Source: Kerstersia similis
GTDB lineage: Bacteria > Pseudomonadota > Gammaproteobacteria > Burkholderiales > Burkholderiaceae_B
Reading direction: 5' to 3'
Assembly: GCF_965139615.1 (NCBI RefSeq)
Contig: NZ_CBCSIQ010000001.1
Location: forward strand, 124,001-188,000
Length of the DNA: 64,000 nt
The translations under genes and the position numbers were made by a program. Of the stretch, positions 54,086 to 61,570 are shown one piece after another (position 1 is the stretch's first letter; each line of letters starts with the position of its first letter). The notes beneath the pieces were generated by a model. That model ran no database searches, was not told the DNA's origin, and worked only from the letters and a program-made list of their open reading frames with translations.

Positions 54086-56065
54086 ATGGCAGCATCTCCC
54101 ACCGGCAGCAGGCCGAAACTTGTTATCAATCCGCCCGTGTTCTGGTCGGCGGCAGGCCTGATCCTGCTGCTGGTCGTTCTGACTTCGGTTTTCCCCATCC
54201 GGGCACAGGCCTTGTTCGCCGTCGTGCAGAACTGGATCGTCATCAATGCCAGCTGGTTCTATATCCTGACGGTCGCGCTGATCCTGCTGTCCGTCATGTT
54301 CTGCATGATCAGCCGCTATGGCAGCATCAAGCTGGGGCCGGACCATAGCCAGCCTGACTACAGCAATACCACCTGGTTCGCCATGCTGTTCTGCGCCGGG
54401 ATGGGCATCGGCCTGATGTTCTTCGGTGTGGCCGAACCGCTGATGCACACCATCGCTCCCCCGGTTGGCGACCCGATGACAGTGGCGGCGGCCAAAGAGG
54501 CCATGCGCATTACCTTCTTTCACTGGGGGCTGCATGCCTGGGCCATTTATGCGGTAGTGGCGCTGTCATTGGCGTTTTTCTCGTTCCGCCATGGCTTGCC
54601 GCTGACGCTGCGTTCCGCCCTGTATCCGCTGATCGGTGACAAGATCCGTGGTCCCATCGGGCATGCCGTGGATGTATTCGCCATCATCGGTACCGTGTTC
54701 GGCGTGGCGACATCGCTGGGTTTCGGCGTGCTGCAGATCAACAGCGGCCTGAACCTGCTGCTGGATGTGCCGGTGAATACCACCGTGCAGATCATCCTGA
54801 TCGCGGTCGCGACGGCGCTGGCTACGATGTCCGCGGCCTCCGGCCTGGACAAGGGCGTACGCCGCCTGTCCGAACTGAACATGATCCTGGCGATCCTGCT
54901 GATGCTGTTCGTGTTTCTGGCTGGCCCCACGGTGTTTCTGCTCAAGGCATTCATCCAGAACACGGGCTCCTATCTGTCGGAGATCGTCAGCAAGACGTTC
55001 AACTTGTACGCCTATGAGCAGACCGACTGGATGGGCGGCTGGACACTGCTGTACTGGGCCTGGTGGATTTCCTGGTCGCCTTTTGTCGGCATGTTCATTG
55101 CCCGCGTATCGCGTGGCCGCTCGATCCGCGAATTCGTGGGCGGTGTGATTTTCGTGCCGGCGGGCTTCACTTTCCTGTGGATGACGGTATTTGGTGATAC
55201 CGCCATCCATATGCTGCTGGCCGATGGCTACACCGAGCTGGCCCAGATCGTGAAATCCGATAATTCGCTGGCGCTGTTTGCCTTGCTGGACCGGTTGCCG
55301 ATGGCAACCTTCATGTCCTACCTGGCCGTGGTGATGGTGTTGATCTTCTTCGTGACCTCGGCTGACTCGGGAGCGTTGGTGGTGGACCTCCTGGCGTCCG
55401 GCGGCAGCGAGCATAATCCGGTCTGGCAGCGGGTGTTCTGGTCGATCTCCATGGGTGTGCTGGCCATTGTGCTGTTGCTGGCCGACGGCCTGGCTGCCTT
55501 GCAAACCATGACGATCATCAGTGCCTTGCCGTTTGCGGTGGTGTTGCTGGCGGTGCTGGCAGGCTTGTTGCGCGCCTTGCGGCTGGATCTGGTCAAGCGC
55601 GGCATGCGCTACCAGAACCACCTGGCGCCGCGCGCCCAGCATGGCGATGACAACTGGCGCCGCCGGCTGCGCAATCTCATGGTCATGCCGCGTCGGGCGC
55701 ACGTCAATCGCTTCATTCAGGAAGTCGTCAAACCGGCCTGCGAGGATGTGGCCAAGGAGCTGGAAGGCAATACGCAGGACGTCAAGGTGACAGAGCTGGA
55801 GCAGGGCGGCATACGCCTGGAAGTCATGCATGGCGATGAAATCGACTTCATCTATGAGGTGCAGCCCCGCGCCTATGCCCGCCCGACCTTCACCGTCAAC
55901 AACGACGATGACAGCAACGATGAACGCAAGTACTTCCGTGCCGAGGTGCACCTCAAGGAAGGCGGCCAGAACTACGACATCATGGGCTGGAACCGCAATG
56001 CGGTGATCGGGGATATCCTGGACCAGTACGAGAAACACTTGCACTACCTGCATCTGTTGCGCTGA
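54086..56065 (+). CDS. betT: BCCT-family choline/betaine transporter BetT
   Basis: 659 residues from ATG 54086 (AGGAG seven bases ahead); a GTG at 54044 is less likely. Twelve hydrophobic segments with W-A-W-W-I-S-W-S-P-F-V-G-M-F-I-A-R-V-S-R-G-R, the BCCT signature. A cytoplasmic C-terminal domain of about 140 residues, typical of BetT-type osmosensing transporters, ends the protein. It imports choline for glycine-betaine synthesis; no bet genes are adjacent. A terminator follows. Confidence 0.93.
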   Translation: MAASPTGSRPKLVINPPVFWSAAGLILLLVVLTSVFPIRAQALFAVVQNWIVINASWFYILTVALILLSVMFCMISRYGSIKLGPDHSQPDYSNTTWFAMLFCAGMGIGLMFFGVAEPLMHTIAPPVGDPMTVAAAKEAMRITFFHWGLHAWAIYAVVALSLAFFSFRHGLPLTLRSALYPLIGDKIRGPIGHAVDVFAIIGTVFGVATSLGFGVLQINSGLNLLLDVPVNTTVQIILIAVATALATMSAASGLDKGVRRLSELNMILAILLMLFVFLAGPTVFLLKAFIQNTGSYLSEIVSKTFNLYAYEQTDWMGGWTLLYWAWWISWSPFVGMFIARVSRGRSIREFVGGVIFVPAGFTFLWMTVFGDTAIHMLLADGYTELAQIVKSDNSLALFALLDRLPMATFMSYLAVVMVLIFFVTSADSGALVVDLLASGGSEHNPVWQRVFWSISMGVLAIVLLLADGLAALQTMTIISALPFAVVLLAVLAGLLRALRLDLVKRGMRYQNHLAPRAQHGDDNWRRRLRNLMVMPRRAHVNRFIQEVVKPACEDVAKELEGNTQDVKVTELEQGGIRLEVMHGDEIDFIYEVQPRAYARPTFTVNNDDDSNDERKYFRAEVHLKEGGQNYDIMGWNRNAVIGDILDQYEKHLHYLHLLR

Positions 56066-56081
56066 CCCGTTTCAGCGCCGA

Positions 56082-56132
56082 ACGGCCCGGCCGGCTCCTG
56101 TGTTTGAGGGGCTTGCCGGGCCGTTGTCTTTT
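56082..56132 (+). terminator. Terminator after betT
   Basis: ACGGCCCGGC (56082-56091) pairs with GCCGGGCCGT (56115-56124), followed by TGTCTTTT. From here to 56416 no gene is seen; the promoter for the leader ORF and fusion gene should lie in this 280-base stretch. Confidence 0.75.
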
Positions 56133-56416
56133 CCGCCCGCAGCGCTGACGGGCGGGGGCGGCTGGCCGGGCGCGGACAAGGCCCATCAAGCGGATCTTGT
56201 TCGTTGGGGACGCCGGTGGTGGCGGGATATCCGCGCATGATGGGGGTGCGCACTATCCGAAGGTATCGGCGGCATATCGAAAGATGTCGTATGGCAACCC
56301 AAGAGGCCAATAGCATTGCGCCCGGCCGGGTGCGACAATCTTTTTCGTTGCAGCAGCGGGATTCGACAGACGGGAACCGGGCGGCAGCAATGCAGCATTT
56401 TCATGGAGCCGAACCG

Positions 56417-56542
56417 ATGGATGATGACGAGAGTAGGCCCGTTGGCTTGATGCTCAAGCCGGCGGGCGCCCCCCCGACTTTCCTCCTGATTGACGACTTT
56501 TGCCTTTCACCAGCAAGGGCAGGGGTGTGCTCGGCCCGATAG
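56417..56542 (+). CDS. Putative MgtL-like leader peptide
   Basis: 41 codons, ATG 56417 to TAG 56540-56542, with GGAG eight bases ahead. It opens M-D-D-D-E-S-R-P, then has K-P-A-G-A-P-P. In E. coli and Salmonella, mgtL leader peptides (M-E-P-D-P-…) sense low Mg2+ because Asp/Glu/Pro-rich nascent chains destabilise the ribosome. Position fits: the stop is 45 bases before the start of a gene whose first third descends from an MgtA-type ATPase. The region is not predicted from comparison, only from composition and place; it could be chance. Confidence 0.45.
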   Translation: MDDDESRPVGLMLKPAGAPPTFLLIDDFCLSPARAGVCSAR

Positions 56543-56587
56543 TTTCGCCGGGGGCATTCCGCCTTGCGCGGTTTACAGGATGCCCTC

Positions 56588-58336
56588 ATGCGAACCTTGT
56601 TTTTTTCACGCGCTGCGTCATGCAGCACGGTGCCACCCATGCCGGCGGGATTCAGTGTCCGGCGCGCCCGCTGCGCGTTGCAGGAACATGCACGCTTGAC
56701 GCTGGCGGATAGCCTGCGAGTACTGTCCAGCGATATCTCCGGCCTGGCTTTCGAAGAGGTCTTGCGCCGCCTGGTGCGCCACGGCCCGAACCGGCCCCGT
56801 ATTCCCGCCGCTGCGCCGCCGGCGCTGGCGCGGCTGGCCCGCAGCCTGAAGGATCGCCGGGTGTCGGTCTTGCGGCGGCTGGAAACCTACGGCCAGGAGG
56901 ATGATCTGGCGCGCCGGGTGCCGGCCAGCCTGCTGGTGCCGGGCGACATCATTCAGTTGGGGGCCGGCGATATCGTCCCCGCCGATGTGCGCTTGATTCG
57001 CCAGGAGGGCCTGTTGCTCGATCGGGCTATTTTTCAAGCCTGGCCGGATAGTTGCGCGATGGGGGATCGGGTGCTGGCCGGCAGCGGCAGTGCACTGGTT
57101 CTGGCGACCGGCAACCAGACCCTGCTGGGCCTGCTGCTGAAAGAACCTGCGCATGAAGCGCCACGCCTGACGCTGGCGGGCATCTGGCGGCAGCTGGGAC
57201 GTCAGGCCGGACGCCAATGGCAATGCCAGGCCGGTGTGCTGGGAACGGGCATGGCCGTGGCCGTTCTGTCCCTGGGGGCGCCGCGCACCTTGGAAGCTGC
57301 CGAAGTGACGTTGTATGGCACGGTGGATGTGGGCGTGGTCACAACCCATGTCAAAGGCGCGGGCACGGGAACCGGCTTGCTGAGCGGTGGACAGACCGAT
57401 TCACGCTGGGGGCTGCGAGGGCGGGAGGATCTGGCGGACGGCGCCTATGTGAACTTCGCGCTGGAAGGCGGGCTGGATGCGGCCACCGGCAGTGCCGAAG
57501 AACCGGGCCGGTTGTTCAATTATCAATCCTGGATCGGTTTGGGCAGCGAAGGAATGGGCGAGCTGCGCCTGGGGCGGCAGTTCACCGCGGGGCAGGTTTT
57601 TGTTTCCGGGATTGAAATCGCCGGCTGGAAGGATTTCGGCATGGGAGCCTTGATGCGGGCATCCGATAACTACCAGGTGTCGAATCTGTTGGGCTGGATC
57701 AGTCCTCAGTGGCATGGGCTGCAGGCGGGCTTGAGCTATAGCCCGGATGTCGGTGAACGCGGTTTCGAGAAGGGGCGGGCCCATGTGTTCAGCAGCGCGC
57801 TGCAGTTTTCCATGGACGACTGGCTGCTGGTAGCCAGCTATGAAACCATGGGGCGCGTGGCCGGGGAGGCAGGCCAGGCGCACCGGCCTGCCACTTTGCA
57901 ACTGGGCTTGAGCGCGGATGTCGAGTTCGCCCGAGTGGCGGCGGGTTGGAGTCGCCAGCGCAACGGGTTTGTGGGACGCAACGGCGGGGAAGGTCCGGCC
58001 GGGCTGGAAGCCATGGGCCTGCCAGGCATGGGCCCCGCAGAGTTTCTGGATGGCGGCCGCCTGGATGCCGTGTATGCCGGCATTGCCGTGCCGATGGGCC
58101 AGGACGAGTTGCAATTGCAGTGGTCGCAGGCCCGACCGAGCTGGCATTGGCAGGATGGCGGCGATCGCGCCGGGACGGTCCGTGTCATGTCGCTGGGCTA
58201 TGTCCATGCCCTGTCTCCCCGTACGTCACTCTATGGCTTTGTCGCCATGGGGCAGCGTTACGCCATGGAGGATGTCGTGGGGGAGGATGCGCCGCGAACC
58301 CGGCGCGCAGCCCTAGGCATCACGCATCAGTTCTAG
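56588..58336 (+). CDS. MgtA actuator-domain remnant fused to an outer-membrane porin
   Basis: 582 residues from ATG 56588 with AGGA seven bases ahead. Residues about 34-190 follow MgtA-type P-type ATPases: R-R-L-V-R-H-G-P-N-R-P-R (cation-ATPase N region), L-V-P-G-D-I-I-Q-L-G-A-G-D-I-V-P-A-D (116-133) and A-L-V-L-A-T-G-N-Q-T-L-L-G (actuator end). The TM1-TM2 pair and the TGES loop are missing (A-W-P-D-S there). A hydrophobic, signal-like stretch (216-232) and T-L-E-A-A lead into a porin from about 239: V-T-L-Y-G-T-V-D-V-G-V, D-S-R-W-G-L-R-G-R-E-D-L, ending in Phe. An internal ATG at 57251 lacks a positive n-region. Either a genuine fusion or an mgtA remnant joined in frame to a porin gene. Confidence 0.8.
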   Translation: MRTLFFSRAASCSTVPPMPAGFSVRRARCALQEHARLTLADSLRVLSSDISGLAFEEVLRRLVRHGPNRPRIPAAAPPALARLARSLKDRRVSVLRRLETYGQEDDLARRVPASLLVPGDIIQLGAGDIVPADVRLIRQEGLLLDRAIFQAWPDSCAMGDRVLAGSGSALVLATGNQTLLGLLLKEPAHEAPRLTLAGIWRQLGRQAGRQWQCQAGVLGTGMAVAVLSLGAPRTLEAAEVTLYGTVDVGVVTTHVKGAGTGTGLLSGGQTDSRWGLRGREDLADGAYVNFALEGGLDAATGSAEEPGRLFNYQSWIGLGSEGMGELRLGRQFTAGQVFVSGIEIAGWKDFGMGALMRASDNYQVSNLLGWISPQWHGLQAGLSYSPDVGERGFEKGRAHVFSSALQFSMDDWLLVASYETMGRVAGEAGQAHRPATLQLGLSADVEFARVAAGWSRQRNGFVGRNGGEGPAGLEAMGLPGMGPAEFLDGGRLDAVYAGIAVPMGQDELQLQWSQARPSWHWQDGGDRAGTVRVMSLGYVHALSPRTSLYGFVAMGQRYAMEDVVGEDAPRTRRAALGITHQF

Positions 58337-58390
58337 CGTCGCGGATTCCGGCCGTGACGGCCAGTAGGCCAAATAGGCCGCTAGGCCAGC

Positions 58391-58492
58391 ATGGCGGCCA
58401 AACTTGATTTCCATTGTCTCCTGCCTACCTGGCAGGCCGGGTGGCCTGCTTTGCCGGATACGCTCGTTCAGGGCGTGCAAGCCAGATCGTAG
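58391..58492 (+). CDS. Possible short upstream ORF before the first corA gene
   Basis: 33 codons, ATG 58391 to TAG 58490-58492, ending 30 bases before corA1; it has three prolines and three tryptophan/aromatic codons in the middle (L-P-T-W-Q-A-G-W-P-A-L-P). AGG lies six bases ahead. Salmonella corA also has a leader ORF (corL), so regulation is conceivable, but length and composition could be accidental in GC-rich DNA. Confidence 0.25.
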   Translation: MAAKLDFHCLLPTWQAGWPALPDTLVQGVQARS

Positions 58493-58522
58493 TGGCAAGG
58501 GGCAGCAATATAAGGGGTTTCC

Positions 58523-59449
58523 ATGTTGAACCAATTCCAGCCGGCAGCGGGCCTGCCGCCTCTCTGGCGCAGCAGCGGCAGAGCGTCCTCGGCAGTGGCG
58601 CTGCCTGCCGGGGCCGAACAATGGCGCGCGCTGGCCGAACGCTACGGATTTGCTGCATCGTTGATCGACGTCTGCCTGACGCCTCGCCAGGGGCGACCGT
58701 TGTTCAAGGAGCAGGATGGCGCCATCCTGCTGGTCTTTGCCGTGCCCGTTCCTTCAGGCGCAGGGGCGGCGCGTCCCTTTACCATCGGCTATGTCTCGCT
58801 GCTGGCCAATGCGCAGCATGTCCTGGTAGGCAGCCATGCCGCTCAGGCCGCAGCACCTCTGATCCGCCAGGAAGACGCTGCGGAGGCGGGGGGATGCCTG
58901 CAGGCAGCAAGCTTGCTGCACGACGGCGCACACCGTTTCATCGACGCCTTGCGGGAGATCAACGCGGGCGTGGACCGCATTGAGGCGCAGCTCAAGCATG
59001 CCATTGTGAACCGCCAGATATTTGATCTGCTGGAACATAACAAGTGCCTGAATCAGCTGTTCGGCGCGCTGGAAGCGAACCTCAAACTCCTGCAGCGTGT
59101 GTCGGCATCAATGCTGGTGCGCCAGCATCCCCTGGCACGCCAGATGCTGGAGGACGCCATGGTTGAAACCAGCCAGGCACGTGCCATGGCCGAAATCCAC
59201 AACATCAATCTGAGCAACCTGATGGATGCCTATGCGGCGGCGGTGGAAAACAACCTGAGCCTGGTCGTGCAGTACCTGTCCATTTTTGTCATCGTTGCTG
59301 CGGTTCCCATGGGAATCGCAGGGATCTATGGCATGAACACGCCGCTGCCATTCCAGGATGAACCCTTTGCATTGCCGGTGCTCGGGCTGCTGGGCCTGTT
59401 GCTGGCGGCACTGATGGTGGCCGGCTTCAAGGCACGCCGCATCCTCTGA
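58523..59449 (+). CDS. CorA-family Mg2+ transporter 1
   Basis: 308 residues from ATG 58523 with AAGGGG ahead. Large N-terminal cytoplasmic domain, long stalk helix (about 140-235), two C-terminal membrane helices, and the filter I-Y-G-M-N-T-P-L-P-F (GMN 270-272). Basic tail F-K-A-R-R. First of three consecutive CorA genes, 186 bases after the porin fusion. The N-terminal half is diverged from the other two, including G-R-P-L-F-K-E-Q-D-G. Pentameric Mg2+ (Co2+/Ni2+) channel expected. Confidence 0.85.
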   Translation: MLNQFQPAAGLPPLWRSSGRASSAVALPAGAEQWRALAERYGFAASLIDVCLTPRQGRPLFKEQDGAILLVFAVPVPSGAGAARPFTIGYVSLLANAQHVLVGSHAAQAAAPLIRQEDAAEAGGCLQAASLLHDGAHRFIDALREINAGVDRIEAQLKHAIVNRQIFDLLEHNKCLNQLFGALEANLKLLQRVSASMLVRQHPLARQMLEDAMVETSQARAMAEIHNINLSNLMDAYAAAVENNLSLVVQYLSIFVIVAAVPMGIAGIYGMNTPLPFQDEPFALPVLGLLGLLLAALMVAGFKARRIL

Positions 59450-59468
59450 TACTGCAGGAACAAAAATT

Positions 59469-60407
59469 ATGCTGCATTTCTATAAAAGCGATGACGCGGG
59501 CATGCTGGCCCGGGTCGGGGATATTGCCCACAACGCCATCATTCACATGGAAAATCCAGACGCGGGTGAAATCGACCGGGTAGCGCAAGCGCTGGCCATT
59601 CCCCTGGATTTCTTCGAGGATTCGCTGGATCGCGACGAACTGCCGCGCATCGCCCAGCAGGGAGGCGCCACGCTGATCGTCGTCAATGCGCCACGGCGCA
59701 TGGCGGGCGACGCGCCGGCCTGGCGCACCACCCCGGTGGGTGTGATCCATGTGCAAGACCATCTGGTCATTGTGTCGCGTGAAAAGCTCGATCTGGTGGA
59801 TGAATTGCTGCAGGGCCGTCATGGGGATTTCCGCAGCTATATGAAGACCCGGATCAGTCTGTTGCTGTTCCGTGCCATTGCCCAGGCCTACGACGACAGC
59901 CTGCTACGGATCAATCGGCAGGTGGCGGTGCTGCAGAAGAAAATCAAGTCGTCCTACCGTAATACCGAGCTTTTCGCGCTGATTGCGCTGAACAAGAGTC
60001 TGGTGAGTTTTTCGACGGCGCTCAGTGCCATGGCCATTCTCTACCGGCGCCTGATGGCCGGGCAGGATATCCGTATCCATGAAGAGGAGAAACGCCGACT
60101 GCACGACATTCTGATCGACATCCGCCAGGCGGCGGAAATCACGGAGATGCGGCGCGAAAGCCTGAGCAACCTGATGGACGCCTATGCCGCCATCATTCAC
60201 AACAACCTCAATTCGGTGCTCAAGGTGCTGACGGCGCTCACCATCATCATGGTCATCCCGACGATGATAGGCAGCATTTTTTCGATGAACGTGGCTTTGC
60301 CTTATGAGGAAGAGTGGATTTCCACCGTGGTGGTCGGGGCGGGCATGCTGTTGCTCAGCGCGGCGCTGATCTTTGTTTTCTACAAGAAAAAATACCTGCG
60401 GCAGTAA
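59469..60407 (+). CDS. CorA-family protein 2 with SMN filter
   Basis: 312 residues from ATG 59469 with AGGAA ahead. Same fold as its neighbours: D-F-F-E-D-S-L-D-R-D-E early, long helices 130-240, then two membrane helices. The loop reads I-F-S-M-N-V-A-L-P-Y (272-274), so the filter Gly is Ser; the preceding Tyr is Phe. The basic tail is F-Y-K-K-K-Y. GMN is near-invariant in CorA Mg2+ channels, so this subunit may be non-conducting alone, of altered specificity, or a partner for the flanking CorAs. 19 bases separate it from corA1. Confidence 0.85.
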   Translation: MLHFYKSDDAGMLARVGDIAHNAIIHMENPDAGEIDRVAQALAIPLDFFEDSLDRDELPRIAQQGGATLIVVNAPRRMAGDAPAWRTTPVGVIHVQDHLVIVSREKLDLVDELLQGRHGDFRSYMKTRISLLLFRAIAQAYDDSLLRINRQVAVLQKKIKSSYRNTELFALIALNKSLVSFSTALSAMAILYRRLMAGQDIRIHEEEKRRLHDILIDIRQAAEITEMRRESLSNLMDAYAAIIHNNLNSVLKVLTALTIIMVIPTMIGSIFSMNVALPYEEEWISTVVVGAGMLLLSAALIFVFYKKKYLRQ

Positions 60408-60450
60408 GGCTTCAGGCCTGCTGCACGGAACCCTGCGGAGAATTACCAGC

Positions 60451-61398
60451 ATGATGCACATTTATACCCAAGATACCCAGGGCCGCCTGGTTCGGACTGA
60501 GGCCATTCCGGCTTGCGGCTGGATTCAGCTGCAAGACCCGCAGCAGGAGGAGTGGCTTCAGCTCGCCAGCGCGACCGGCCTGCCGTCGGCCTTCTTCGAA
60601 GATGCGCTGCGCCCGGAAGAACGCCCCAGGGTAGAACGGCAAGGCCAGGCCTGCCTGGTTTTGTTGCACGAACCCTGCCGCGACGAGCGCGTCAGCGCGG
60701 TTGATGAGGATGTGAAGTATCGCAGCCTGCCAGTGGGCGTCATCGTGGCAGGCGACCTGATCGTGACGGTCAGCCGCCAGGTGTCGGCGATTTCGCCGGA
60801 TCTTTTCCATAGGCACGGCCTGCATCTGGCACCCGGCCGGCAGGCCGGCAATGTCATGGCGATCGTGGAGGGCATTGCCCAGGCCTTCGGCAGCGTCATG
60901 CAGGACATAGATGCGGACATCGCCAGCGCGGAAGCCGAGCTGGCGCGTTCCTACCGGAACCGGGAACTGTATGCCTTGCTCTACCTGAATGAAAGCCTGA
61001 TCTACATGACGACGGCGCTGAAGAACATGATGCACGTCATGCATCGGATACGCCATGATGCCTCTCTGCCGCTCGGGCCGGAGGAGACGGCGATGTTCGA
61101 GGTGGCGCAGGCGGAGCTGGAGCAGGCGCATGCCGTGACGCATATCAGCCAGCTCAATCTGAACAACGTCATGGATGCCTACGGCAATATCATCCAGAAC
61201 AACGTCAGTCACATCGTCAAGTTCCTGACGGCCGTGACAATCGTGTTGTCCATTCCGACTCTCATTGCCAGCATTTACGGCATGAATGTGCCGCTGCCTT
61301 ACCAGGAAGAGCCGGGCGCCTTCACCGCCATTGTCATCAGCATGGTGCTTATCAGCGGCCTGGTGGCCTGGGTATTTCAGAAGAAGCGCTATTTCTGA
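60451..61398 (+). CDS. CorA-family Mg2+ transporter 3
   Basis: 315 residues from ATG 60451 (a second ATG follows directly) with GGAG ahead. Filter I-Y-G-M-N-V-P-L-P-Y-Q-E-E-P (GMN 277-279), basic tail F-Q-K-K-R-Y-F. Its start region (S-A-F-F-E-D-A-L-R-P-E-E-R-P) resembles CorA2, so CorA2 and CorA3 look like the more recent pair. 43 bases after CorA2, same strand; all three are likely one transcript, possibly with the fusion gene. Confidence 0.87.
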   Translation: MMHIYTQDTQGRLVRTEAIPACGWIQLQDPQQEEWLQLASATGLPSAFFEDALRPEERPRVERQGQACLVLLHEPCRDERVSAVDEDVKYRSLPVGVIVAGDLIVTVSRQVSAISPDLFHRHGLHLAPGRQAGNVMAIVEGIAQAFGSVMQDIDADIASAEAELARSYRNRELYALLYLNESLIYMTTALKNMMHVMHRIRHDASLPLGPEETAMFEVAQAELEQAHAVTHISQLNLNNVMDAYGNIIQNNVSHIVKFLTAVTIVLSIPTLIASIYGMNVPLPYQEEPGAFTAIVISMVLISGLVAWVFQKKRYF

Positions 61399-61467
61399 GC
61401 ATCGTCTTTGAGCTGAGCCGTAGCAGGGCTGCGCCATTATTGGGCGGCCCTGTTTGCGTTGCCCGGC

Positions 61468-61508
61468 AATATAATTGCAAATACAATGATTGTAATTGCA
61501 ATTGTATG
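61468..61508. promoter_or_regulatory. 41-bp MarR-type operator/promoter, copy A
   Basis: AT-rich element in GC-rich DNA with an inverted repeat centred on ATTGCAAAT…ATTGCAAT. It matches copy B (63301-63341) at 35 of 41 positions, including the left 15 bases exactly. It lies about 60 bases before the orphan AceE C-half gene. Confidence 0.8.
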
Positions 61509-61570
61509 ATTTGATGGGTACGTCGCAGGTCGAGCGCCGGAGCCGTGCCGTCATATCCGAGGGAGATGAC

